Shown: positions 9,020 through 18,786 of the stretch, in pieces
How positions within the stretch are numbered: position 1 is the first letter of the stretch
How the letters are laid out: every line of letters begins with the position of its first letter
Source of the DNA: Candidatus Nanopelagicales bacterium
GTDB lineage: Bacteria; Actinomycetota; Actinomycetes; S36-B12
Length of the DNA: 64,000 nucleotides
Reading direction: 5' to 3'
Assembly: GCA_018402235.1 (NCBI GenBank)
Contig: JAGYJJ010000004.1
Coordinates: 1,199,256-1,263,255 of the forward strand
Notes under the pieces: generated by a model
The model's database searches: none
The model's input: the letters and a program-made list of their open reading frames with translations, nothing else
Told to the model about the DNA's origin: nothing
Made by a program: the position numbers and the translations under genes

Positions 9020-11294
9020 CTGGAAGAGCGCAGGCAGCGTTGCATCGTGTGCTTCGCGCAGTTGATCCAGCGACACGGTGAAGTACTCGCCGAACTGCAG
9101 CACCTGGGTCCCTTCGGGGAAACCAGCATCGATAGCCAATTCGGAATCCACCACTCCCACGCGATGGGCTGCAACGCCGCGTGCGGCGCACATCTCGGTG
9201 AACCGCATCTCCTCACTTCGCGGAACAACCACTACCGCCCGACCAGCAGACTCGGCGAACAGTTGCACGAACGGATCGATGTCGTCCGGCAACCACAAGC
9301 GAGCGCCCACGCCCGACCGAAGCGCCATCTCGACGATCGCCTGGGCGAAACCACCATCGGAAACATCGTGCGCTGCCGTGAGCATTCCGTCGCGCGAACC
9401 AGCGACCAGAATCTCACCAAGAATGCGTTCGCGCTGCAGGTCAACGCGCGGGGAAGCCCGCCGAGGTGGCCATTCACATGCGCCCATTCGCTCCCACCGA
9501 ACTCATCGCGCGTATCACCGAGCAGATAAATCAATTCCCCGTCCGGTCCCCACTTCATCGGAGTGCGGCGATTAACGTCATCGATCACGCCGAGCACGCC
9601 AACCACCGGGTGTGGGCAGGATCGCGGTCTCACCGGTTTGGTTATAGAACGAGACGTTGCCGCCGGTCACCGGAGTGCCAAGTTCTTGGCAACCATCGGC
9701 AAGTCCGCGAACTGCTTCGGAGAACTGCCACATCACCTCCGGGTCTTCCGGTGAGCCGAAGTTCAAGCAGTTCGTGACTGCAAGCGGGACAGCACCGGTT
9801 GCGCACACATTGCGATACGACTCCGCTAGCGCCAACTTCGCACCCGTGTACGGATCGAGTTTGGTGAAGCGACCATTGCAGTCGGTGGAGATGGCAACAC
9901 CGCGACCGGTGTTCTCATCGATGCGGACCATCCCGGAGTCCTCCGGTTGCGCAAGCACCGTGTTGCCCAGCACGTATCGGTCGTACTGATCGGTCACCCA
10001 GGACTTGCCCGCCAGGTTCGGGGAGGCAACTCAATTGCAGGAGAGTCTCTTTGAACTCCTCCGGGCCCGGACGCTGAAGCCGATCAGCGGAGTCTGCCTG
10101 CAAGGCGTCCTGCCAACTCGGCCGGTGATACGGGCGCTCGTAGACCGGGCCTTCGTGGGCAACGGTGCGCGGCGGCACATCGACGATGCGCTCGCCGTGC
10201 CAGTCCACGGTGAGTCGACCGGAAGCGTTCACCTCACCGATCACCACGGCCTCGACGTCCCACTTCTTGCAGTGCTCCATGAATGCATCGATCTTCTTTG
10301 GGCGAACGATCGCGCACATGCGCTCCTGCGATTCGCTCATCAAGATCTCTTCGGGGCTGAGCGTGGGATCGCGCAGCAAAACCCGGTCCAGCCACACGTG
10401 CATTCCGCCTTCGCCATTCGAGGCGAGTTCACTCGTGGCGCAGGAGATCCCCGCACCGCCCAGGTCCTGGATTCCTTCGACCAAACCCGAGCGCAGCACT
10501 TCCAGGGTTGATTCGATCAGCAGTTTCTCCATGAACGGATCGCCCACCTGAACGCTCGGGCGCTTGGCCGGGCCTTCGTCGTCGAAAGTTTCCGAGGCCA
10601 AGACCGACACGCCACCGATGCCATCACCACCGGTGCGCGCTCCATAAAGAACCACCAGGTTGCCCACACCCTTCGCACTCGCCAGGTGGATGTCCTTGTG
10701 CTTCATCGCACCCACACACAGTGCGTTCACGAGAGGATTTCCTGCGTAGGACTGATCGAAGACGATTTCTCCGCCGATGTTCGGTAGGCCGAGGCAGTTG
10801 CCGTAACCGCCGATACCTGCGACTACTCCGGGCAGCACCCGCTTGGTGTCCTCGGCATCGGCCGGGCCGAAGCGCAGCGGATCCATCACTGCAAGGGGCC
10901 GCGCACCCATGGACAGGATGTCGCGCACGATGCCGCCCACACCGGTGGCCGCACCCTGGTACGGCTCTACGTACGAGGGATGGTTGTGGCTTTCCACCTT
11001 GAAAGTGACCGCCCAACCATCACCGATGTCCACCACACCGGCGTTCTCACCGATACCGACCAGAAGCGCGTCGGTTTCCGGCTTCTTGTCACCGAACTGA
11101 CGCAAGTGCACCTTCGATGACTTGTACGAGCAGTGCTCACTCCACATCACCGAATACATCGCAAGCTCGCTGCTGGTGGGCCGGCGCCCGAGGATGTCGC
11201 GAATGCGCTGGTACTCATCGGGTTTCAGGCCCAACTCACCGAACGGCTGCTCCGCATCCGGTGTTTCCTCTGCGCGATCAACTGTGTCGATCAT
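9017..11294 (-). CDS. purL: phosphoribosylformylglycinamidine synthase subunit PurL, with three frameshifts (~10030, ~9610, ~9450)
   Basis: Consecutive pieces 9915-11294, 9578-9997, 9232-9633 and 9017-9487 together give full PurL. Deleting single bases restores [23 protein letters not shown] and [18 protein letters not shown]. Confidence 0.93.
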
Positions 11295-11977
11295 CGCCGT
11301 GCTCCGGACAACAACGACGTCAGCACCGAGGCGAAGAAGAACACGCCATCGGTACTGGGTCCCGTCAGATCCTCAATTGCGTGCTCGGGGTGCGGCATCA
11401 GCCCCACCACATTGCCGCGCTCATTGCAGATGCCGGCGATATCGCGGTAACTGCCATTGGGATTGACGTCGAGGTAGCGAGCGATCACCCGGCCATCGCC
11501 TTCGAGCCGATCCAGCGTCGCTTCATCAGCAACGTAACCGCCTTCGCCGTTCTTCAGCGGAATCACGATCTCCTGCCCGGGAGCAAAGTCGCGCGTCCAA
11601 TCAGACGAGGTGTTTTCGATGCGGAGCTTTTGATCACGGCAGATGAAGTGAAGGTGATCGTTGCGCGTCAACGCACCGGGCAACAAATGCGTCTCGCACA
11701 AAATCTGAAAGCCGTTGCAAATTCCCAGCACCGGCATGCCGCCATTGGCCGCTTCAATCACCTTCGTCATCACCGGTGCAAAACGCGCAATCGCTCCGCA
11801 GCGCAGGTAATCGCCGTAGGAGAAGCCTCCCGGCAGCACCACCGCATCGACCTTCTTCAGATCATCATCGCCGTGCCACAGCGCAATGGGCTTCCCGCCG
11901 GCAACGCTCACCGCACGCGCAGCGTCGGCGTCGTCGAGCGAACCTGGGAACGTGACGATCCCGATCCGAGCGCTCAC
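11291..11977 (-). CDS. purQ: phosphoribosylformylglycinamidine synthase subunit PurQ
   Basis: [56 protein letters not shown]. Confidence 0.97.
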   Translation of the reverse strand: MSARIGIVTFPGSLDDADAARAVSVAGGKPIALWHGDDDLKKVDAVVLPGGFSYGDYLRCGAIARFAPVMTKVIEAANGGMPVLGICNGFQILCETHLLPGALTRNDHLHFICRDQKLRIENTSSDWTRDFAPGQEIVIPLKNGEGGYVADEATLDRLEGDGRVIARYLDVNPNGSYRDIAGICNERGNVVGLMPHPEHAIEDLTGPSTDGVFFFASVLTSLLSGARR

Positions 11978-12243
11978 GCGCCCACCTCGTCGTCGTTAAC
12001 AACAGTCATTCGGTAGTCCTCGATCACCGGATTGCTGAGCAACTCACTTGCCAACTGCTCGAGCTTCGCGCGCCGCGCGTCATCGAGCTCACCGTCGATG
12101 TCGATCACGAACTGCTTGCCCTGACGAACATCGGTGACTCCGGACAGACCCAACCGACCGAGCGCACCCTGCACGGCGCGACCCTGCGGGTCCAAGATCT
12201 CCGGCTTGAGCATGACGTCGACTATGACGCGAGCCACGAGCAC
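11974..12243 (-). CDS. purS: phosphoribosylformylglycinamidine synthase subunit PurS
   Basis: [45 protein letters not shown]; overlaps purQ. Confidence 0.96.
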   Translation of the reverse strand: MLVARVIVDVMLKPEILDPQGRAVQGALGRLGLSGVTDVRQGKQFVIDIDGELDDARRAKLEQLASELLSNPVIEDYRMTVVNDDEVGA

Positions 12244-12285
12244 TCCATCCCTCGTAAGAGAAAACGAATGGGGAAGAACGCCAGC

Positions 12286-12702
12286 CTAGCCCTGCGGCAG
12301 CAACTCGAACCAACCACCATTCATGGGGCGAATCACCGAAAAGTGGCGGCGGTCGTAGGTGCCAATTCGACGGGTCTCGTAGCGTTCTGCCAGCACCACC
12401 AAGGACGCGTCGGTTAACCCAATTTGTTGATCGGGGTAGCGGGCCATCACCTCGGAACATGCGATCACGTCGGCTGGTGTCAGTACTGGCAATTCGAAAC
12501 CACCTCCAGTGAGTTCCTCCAGCACACGGACCTGGTAGGCCCCTCCGAAGTGCTTGCCGATGAAGTGGTCGAGCTCGGCGAGGACAAAGGGGCTGACGAC
12601 GATTCCGTCGCGCTCAGCCTGAAGAAGCTTCGCGCACTCGTGATGAGCCTGATCTGGGGCGTCAAAGTATGCGTACAGAACTCCGGTGTCGACGATGATC
12701 AA
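12286..12702 (-). CDS. PIN-domain toxin (VapC-like)
   Basis: MIIVDTGVLYAYFDAPDQAHHECAKLL...LAELDHFI...LTDASLVVLAERYETRRIGTYDRRHF. Confidence 0.88.
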   Translation of the reverse strand: MIIVDTGVLYAYFDAPDQAHHECAKLLQAERDGIVVSPFVLAELDHFIGKHFGGAYQVRVLEELTGGGFELPVLTPADVIACSEVMARYPDQQIGLTDASLVVLAERYETRRIGTYDRRHFSVIRPMNGGWFELLPQG

Positions 12703-12917
12703 TCTTCCCCGAATCCCTCCATGTGCTCATGGAGATTTCGTCCGCTCACCCCCTCAGGTGGGGCCTCAGTGATGATTCCCGCACCTGTGAGCCTGCGGGT
12801 CAACTCCTTATCCACAGCCCGGCGGATGATCTCCGCCTCGCTGAGCCCGCGCCGCTCCGCTTCGGCGGTCAGCCGGGCCTTCATTTCCTCGGGCAGGTAC
12901 ACAGTTGTTCGGTGCAT
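12699..12917 (-). CDS. ribbon-helix-helix antitoxin (VapB/CopG-like)
   Basis: Internal ATG of ORF 12699-13301: MHRTTVYLPEEMKARLTAEAERRGLSEAEIIRRAVDKELTRRL; 4-nt overlap with the toxin. Confidence 0.85.
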   Translation of the reverse strand: MHRTTVYLPEEMKARLTAEAERRGLSEAEIIRRAVDKELTRRLTGAGIITEAPPEGVSGRNLHEHMEGFGED

Positions 12918-12936
12918 GCCATATATAGTGCCATAC

Positions 12937-13425
12937 GTGGGCTCCCGTGCATACGACCTCTTTTGGGGCACCGGCCTGCGCGCCACCACCATCGCGCACC
13001 GCGTCCTGGACAAGGTCTCCGGCGGCCGACTCATGCGCCGCTTCCCCGGGGGATCGCAGGTTGTGTGGATCACCACCCTTGGCCGTAAATCCGGTGAATG
13101 GCGGCGCACTCCGCTTCTCGGGGTGCCGGTCAACACCGAGAACCTCCACGGCTGGGGGATCGCCGGCTCGAACGCGGGGCAAGAGAAGGTGCCCGGTTGG
13201 GTCTTCAATGTGCGCGCGAATTCAGCCGGACAGATCCAAATCGACGACGACGTCTTTGAGTGCACGTTCACCGAAGTGGACGGCGACATCGCGCGGGACA
13301 TCTACGAACGGTTAGGCAACTCGTGGTCGTCCTATCGGATGTACGAGCGCAACATCAAGCGATCGATTCCGATTTTCGTTGCCGCTATTTCAAGCGCTCA
13401 GACGGATACAGGCGAGCCTTCGTAG
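12937..13425 (+). CDS. nitroreductase-family deazaflavin (F420)-dependent oxidoreductase
   Basis: GTG start: GSRAYDLFWGTGLRATTIAHRVLDKVSGGRLMRRFPGGSQVVWITTLGRKSGEWRRTPLLGV; DDN-like TLGRKSG..R..PL motif. Confidence 0.82.
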   Translation: MGSRAYDLFWGTGLRATTIAHRVLDKVSGGRLMRRFPGGSQVVWITTLGRKSGEWRRTPLLGVPVNTENLHGWGIAGSNAGQEKVPGWVFNVRANSAGQIQIDDDVFECTFTEVDGDIARDIYERLGNSWSSYRMYERNIKRSIPIFVAAISSAQTDTGEPS

Positions 13426-14067
13426 GTTCCGGTCACGCCCAGCACCTGGAAACGGGTGAACATCTCCTCGGCGTACCAATTGAGTTCGTGCGTGCGACGC
13501 ACAACCTCGGCGTGCGCGGGCCGGCGGTAGGCGAAATCCGAGATCGCCTTCGCATCGCGCCAGATACTGAAGCGTTCCCTGCAGTCCCACCGGCGCTTCC
13601 CCGATGCCGAGGGTGAACACAACGCCTGGGTCTTCATGCAGGTCGAGCGACACCGGCGGCACCGCGGACCAGAACTTCGTCCACATCTGCGGCTTGATGC
13701 GTGCGCGGGTGATCGCGGCGATCGGTCCGGGGGCAGCCTTGGTATCGGGAACCGCGAAGGGTTCCTGACCGGACCACTTGCCACGGCTCACCAGCGGTTG
13801 CATGGTGACGGTCAGGTGTTCATTCGCGCTTCGGTTCCAGGCACGCGCAACTCGCGATTCATCAAATGCACGTGCATGGTCGTCATCGACCCAGGTGGTC
13901 AGCAGCGCCCAATGCTGGGCGTCGGCATCGCGCATCGTGAAGGTCTCCCGGAACCAGTGCCCCATGAGTTTCGCGAACTGCAAGCCCGGAAGGCTCTTCA
14001 CAGCGCGGCGTTGGCTGCCCATCCGCAGAAAACTGCGCGCGACGTCCAGGCCCGAGACACCCCACAC
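13390..14067 (-). CDS. spheroidene monooxygenase (CrtA)-like / heme monooxygenase-like protein, frameshifted at ~13575
   Basis: Joined frames give ...VFTLGIGEAPVGLQGTFSIWRDAKAISDFAYRRPAHAEVVRRTHELNWYAEEMFTRFQVLGVTGTYEG, CrtA-like C-terminus. Confidence 0.65.
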   Translation of the reverse strand: MWGVSGLDVARSFLRMGSQRRAVKSLPGLQFAKLMGHWFRETFTMRDADAQHWALLTTWVDDDHARAFDESRVARAWNRSANEHLTVTMQPLVSRGKWSGQEPFAVPDTKAAPGPIAAITRARIKPQMWTKFWSAVPPVSLDLHEDPGVVFTLGIGEAPVGLQGTLQYLARCEGDLGFRLPPARARRGCASHARTQLVRRGDVHPFPGAGRDRNLRRLACIRLSA

Positions 14068-14094
14068 GTCGAGAGCGGACGATGGGCGGGTTAC

Positions 14095-15057
14095 TCACCG
14101 CTCCAGCGTATGCGCGCGCCACGCGGAAGACACCATGTCCTCCAGGCCACGGGACGAACTCCAGTCCAGCCGCTCACGGATCGCATCCGTTGCCGCAAAC
14201 GTGGCCGGCGGATCGCCGGGGCGCCGCGGTGCAACCTCGGCATTGACGTCGGTTCCGATCACGCCGCTGATCACGTCCATGACCTCGCGCACCGAACTGC
14301 CCTGGCCGCGCCCCACGTTGAACACGTCCGCTGCTTGGCCGTCTTCGCACAATCGCGCTGCAGCCACGTGCGCTTCGGCGAGATCGACTACGTGGATGTA
14401 GTCGCGGATGCAGGTGCCATCGGGTGTGGGGTAGTCATCGCCGAAGATCTGCGGGCGGCGGCCTTCGTCGAGTGCCGCGAACACCATCGGAATGAGGTTG
14501 TTCACGCTGTTGTCGCCAAGATCATCGCTGCCGGCGCCGGCAACGTTGAAGTAGCGCAGCGCAACCCAGGACAGATCCCAGGCGGCACCGCAGTCGCGCG
14601 CAAGCCACTCGCCTACCACTTTGGTTTCCCCGTACGGGTTCTCCGGAACCAGTGGTGCGTCCTCGCGGACCGGGTTTTCAGCAGGTGTTCCGTACACCGC
14701 CGCCGACGACGAATACACGAGGTTGCGCACGCCCTCGGCTTTCATTACTTCGAGCAGATCGATCATCCCGCCCACGTTCTCGGTGAAGTACTCCAGCGGC
14801 TTTTCCACCGATTCACCCGCCGCCTTGAGTGCAGCGAGGTGGATGACGCCGGTAACGCCGTGCTCGCGGATGGCGGTTGCTAGCGCAGCACGGTCTTGGA
14901 TGCGCGCGCGAACGTGCGGCACGCCTTCGGGAACTCGATGCGCAAGGCCGTGGGAGAGGTCATCGATCACCACCGGCTGCATGCCGGCGGCTTGCAGCGC
15001 CCGGATCACGTGGGCTCCGATGTAACCGGCTCCCCCGGTGACCAACCACGTGCTCAT
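14095..15057 (-). CDS. galE: UDP-glucose 4-epimerase
   Basis: [41 protein letters not shown]. Confidence 0.95.
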   Translation of the reverse strand: MSTWLVTGGAGYIGAHVIRALQAAGMQPVVIDDLSHGLAHRVPEGVPHVRARIQDRAALATAIREHGVTGVIHLAALKAAGESVEKPLEYFTENVGGMIDLLEVMKAEGVRNLVYSSSAAVYGTPAENPVREDAPLVPENPYGETKVVGEWLARDCGAAWDLSWVALRYFNVAGAGSDDLGDNSVNNLIPMVFAALDEGRRPQIFGDDYPTPDGTCIRDYIHVVDLAEAHVAAARLCEDGQAADVFNVGRGQGSSVREVMDVISGVIGTDVNAEVAPRRPGDPPATFAATDAIRERLDWSSSRGLEDMVSSAWRAHTLER

Positions 15058-15954
15058 GCGAACCGATCTCCGGTGAGGCGTTCGTACGCCTCGATGTACT
15101 TCGCGCGCGTCTGCTCGACGATGCGCTCGGGCAAGGGCGGCGGTGGATCACCGGAGTCTTTGTCCCAACCCGATTCCGGCGAGGTCAACCAATCGCGCAC
15201 GAACTGCTTGTCGAAGGACGGCTGCGCGTGGCCCGGCTCCCATTGATCGGCGGGCCAGTAGCGCGAGGAATCAGGGGTCAGTGCTTCGTCGGCGAGCACG
15301 TACTCACCGGTGTACTTGCCACGCAATCCCAGACCGATCTCGAACTTGGTGTCCGCAAGGATCAGCCCCCGGTCTTGGGCGATGGCTTCTGCCCGTTCGT
15401 ACAACGCCAGCGAGATCCGCCGCAGCTGCTGGGCTTCCTCTTGACCGACGATCGTCATCGCTTCATCGAAGGTGATGTTCTCGTCGTGATCACCGAGCGC
15501 TGCCTTGGTTGCCGGGAGTGAAGATCACCTTGGGTAGTCGCGAACCGTCCTTCAGTCCCGGCGGTAAGCCGTTACCGCAGATCTTCTGCGTGCGTTGATA
15601 GTCCTTCAGACCTGAACCTGCGAGGTAACCGCGGACCACGCACTCGATCGGGAACATCTCGAGCTTCTCGCAGACCATCGCTCGATCGCTCACCTGCGCA
15701 GGCGGGTTAGCACGGCTCACGTGGCTGGGGACGATGTCCGAGACCTGCTCGAACCACCACAAGGACAGCTGCGTGAGCACCTTGCCCTTGTCCGGGATCA
15801 ATGTCGGCAGCACCCAGTCGTACGCAGAGATGCGATCGCTCGCGACGAACAGGAGTCGATCGTCCGGCGTGCGATACAGGTCGCGGACCTTGCCGCTGTA
15901 CACGTGCTCGTACTCCGGCGGCAGGCCGTAGTCCTGCGCGGCAATGCTCGTCAC
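15054..15954 (-). CDS. purC: phosphoribosylaminoimidazole-succinocarboxamide synthase, frameshifted at ~15515
   Basis: ORFs 15490-15954 and 15054-15458. Deleting one G (CCCG[G]CAACC) restores [26 protein letters not shown]. Confidence 0.94.
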
Positions 15955-17366
15955 AGGATGTCTCCGGCTTGGTAGCCGGCGGCATCGGGATACCTCTCGG
16001 TGATCTTCTCGATCCGATCGGCCACCGCGCGGACCTGCGCACTCGCGGCGCCGGTGAACTCCAGCGGATCGGAGAGCGCCGTGCGGATCACTTCCTCGCT
16101 CAACCCGATGCGATCATCGGCGGCGAGTAACGCGAGCAGATCCACCTGCTGGCCCTCGCGCATTGCCAGAGCAGCTGCCACCGCGTGCTCCTTGATCGCT
16201 TCGTGCGCACTCTCGCGGCCCTTGCCCGCGCGCACCGCGGCCATCAACACCTTGGTGGTGGCCAGGAACGGCAGGTACCGCTGGAGTTCGGCGTCGATCA
16301 CTGCGTCAAAGGCGCCGAAGCCGTCGAGGACGGTCAGGAATGTCTCGAGTAGACCGTCGATTGTGTAGCACGCATCGGGCAGTGCCACGCGGCGCACTAC
16401 CGAGCACGAGACATCGCCTTCGTTCCACTGCTGACCTGCAAGGTCCGCAGTCATCGTCGCGTAGCCGCGCAGCAACACATGCATCCCGTTGATGCGCTCG
16501 CACGAGCGTGCGTTCATCTTGTGCGGCATCGCCGAGGAGCCGACTTGTCCTGGGCGGAAGCCTTCGGTGGCAAGTTCATGTCCTGCCATCAGCCGGATCG
16601 TGGTCGCGAGGTTCGAGGGTGCCGACGCGAGTTGCACGAGCGTGGAGAGGGCGTCGTAATCCAAAGACCGCGGATACACCTGACCCACACTCGTCAGCAC
16701 GTAATCGAAACCGAGATGCTCAGCCACATTCCGTTCGAGTGTTGCCAACTTCGCGTTGTCGCCATCGAGGAGATCGAGCATGTCCTGCGCGGTTCCCACC
16801 GGACCTTTGATTCCGCGAAGCGGGTAACGCGCGATGAGTTCCTCAAGGCGCGTGAAGGCCTGCAGCATTTCATCAGCCACTGTGGCGAAGCGCTTACCGA
16901 GTGTGGTCACCTGCGCCGCGACATTGTGCGAGCGTCCGGCCATCGCAGTCTCGGAATAGGCAACAGCAAGACCGGACAAACGATCGAGAGCCGCAACGGT
17001 CTTATCCCGCACCAACTGCAAAGACATGAGCAGTTGCATCTGCTCGACGTTCTCGGTCAGGTCCCGGGACGTCATGCCCACGTGAATCGACTCATGTCCC
17101 GCAAGTGCGTTGAACTCCTCGATGCGCGCCTTGACGTCGTGCTTGGTGACGCGCTCGCGCTCGGCGATGGAGGCGAGATCTACGTCAGTGACGTTCGCTT
17201 CGTAATCGGCGATCACCGATTCGGCGATGTCCAGGCCTGCCGCGGCCTGGGCGCGCATCACCGCAATCCATAGCCGTCGTTCGGCGATGATCTTGGCCTC
17301 GGGTTCCCAGATGCCACGCATGGCCGCAGACGCATAGCGCTCGGCGAGCACGTTAGGAACGCTCAC
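15951..17366 (-). CDS. purB: adenylosuccinate lyase
   Basis: ESIHVGMTSRDLTENVEQMQL, GSSAMPHKMNARSCERINGM signature. Confidence 0.96.
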   Translation of the reverse strand: MSVPNVLAERYASAAMRGIWEPEAKIIAERRLWIAVMRAQAAAGLDIAESVIADYEANVTDVDLASIAERERVTKHDVKARIEEFNALAGHESIHVGMTSRDLTENVEQMQLLMSLQLVRDKTVAALDRLSGLAVAYSETAMAGRSHNVAAQVTTLGKRFATVADEMLQAFTRLEELIARYPLRGIKGPVGTAQDMLDLLDGDNAKLATLERNVAEHLGFDYVLTSVGQVYPRSLDYDALSTLVQLASAPSNLATTIRLMAGHELATEGFRPGQVGSSAMPHKMNARSCERINGMHVLLRGYATMTADLAGQQWNEGDVSCSVVRRVALPDACYTIDGLLETFLTVLDGFGAFDAVIDAELQRYLPFLATTKVLMAAVRAGKGRESAHEAIKEHAVAAALAMREGQQVDLLALLAADDRIGLSEEVIRTALSDPLEFTGAASAQVRAVADRIEKITERYPDAAGYQAGDIL

Positions 17367-17402
17367 TCACCTATCCTTCCACGTTGCTAATGGGAGGCGT
17401 TG

Positions 17403-18681
17403 CTACCGGGAGGAGTTCGCGGCAGCGACCTGCGCGATATCGCGCCGATGGTGCGATCCCTCGAGGGTGATGAGGTCCACCGCCGCGTAGGCGCGCTCTC
17501 GAGCCTCGTGCAAGTTGGCCCCCATCGCCGTGACCGACAGAACACGGCCACCGCTGGCGGCGATCGCGCCGTCGTCGGCAACTGTGGTGCCCGCGTGCAG
17601 GACATCCACGCCGGCAGCTTCGCCGGCCGCCTCGAGCCCGGCGATCACATCACCGGTCCGCGGACTTTGCGGGTATCCCTGGGCGGCGATCACCACCGTC
17701 ACCGCAAAATCCGATGACCAGACCGGGGCCGGGTGGGTGTCCAAGGTGCCGTTCGCCGCGGCCATCATCAACCCGCCGAGGCCCGATTGCAGCTGCGCCA
17801 ACACAACTTGAGTTTCCGGATCACCGAAGCGCGCGTTGAACTCGACCACGCGGATACCTCGCAGATGTCATGGCCAGTCCGGCATAGAGCAGTCCACTGA
17901 ACGGGGTTCCGCGGGCAGCCATCGCATCGATCATCGGTTGCAGCACCCGCTGCGTCACTTCTTCAACTAGATCGCTCGGTGCCCACGGGAGTGGTGAGTA
18001 CGCGCCCATGCCGCCGGTATTCGGACCCTCGTCCTCGTCGTACGCGCGCTTGAAATCCTGCGCGGGCTGCAAGGGAACAACAGTGCTGCCATCGGTGATC
18101 GCGAACAGCGAGACCTCCGGGCCGTCGAGGAACTCCTCGACCACGATCGAACTGCCACCTGCCAAGCACGCACGCGCGTGCGCAAGCGCTGCTTCGCGAT
18201 CCTCGGTGACAATCACACCTTTACCTGCAGCGAGACCGTCGTCTTTCACCACGTACGGCGTCCCGGGGTGGGTGATGGTGTCGAGTGCTTCCTCGACCTG
18301 CGCATCGTTACTACACACTCGCGCCATGGCGGTCGGCACACCAGCCTCGGCCATCACTTCCTTGGCGAATGCCTTACTACCCTCGAGGCGAGCCGCCGAA
18401 GCCGACGGACCGAAACACGCAATGCCCGCTGCGCGCACCGCATCTGCAGCACCAGCCACCAGCGGTGCTTCCGGCCCGATCACCACCAGATCGGCAGCGG
18501 TCTGCTTCGCCAGTTCGGTTATCGCGTCATTGTCCAAGATGTCCAGCGGATGGACCGTGACGTCCTGCGCGATACCCGCATTCCCCGGTGCGCATTCGAC
18601 GGACGAGACTTGGTCATCGCGCAACAGCGCCCGAACGATCGCGTGCTCGCGCGCCCCCGAGCCAATAACAAGAACCTTCAT
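17403..18681 (-). CDS. purD: phosphoribosylamine-glycine ligase, frameshifted at ~17855
   Basis: [20 protein letters not shown]...[19 protein letters not shown]...; C-terminal part [17 protein letters not shown] in ORF 17403-17849. Confidence 0.95.
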
Positions 18682-18711
18682 GGCGAAACCCTCACGGGCA
18701 GGAACCTACCT

Positions 18712-18780
18712 CCCCGCTGCGGTGTCAGTTGTGGCCCCGAAATTTCAATTTCCGCGGCCACAACTGACACCACATCGGGG
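18712..18780. repeat. Family A palindromic repeat, copy 1 (three-tier hairpin)
   Basis: CCCCGCTGCGGTGTCAGTTGTGGCC...GAAATT-TC-AATTTC...GGCCACAACTGACACCACATCGGGG; outer arms 23/25 complementary; 3' of the subtilase 1 gene. Confidence 0.85.
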
Positions 18781-18786
18781 GGTCGT

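Noticed and set aside
9017-11294. purL as several separate small genes or a pseudogene
   Set aside because: Pieces tile perfectly into one PurL after single-base corrections; loss of purL amid intact purQ and purS is unlikely.
13636-14883. 415-aa plus-strand ORF
   Set aside because: Antisense to the CrtA-like gene and galE; no recognisable domain.
18712-18780. Palindromic repeats read as a CRISPR array
   Set aside because: Copies are isolated, >10 kb apart, with no regular spacers and no cas genes.
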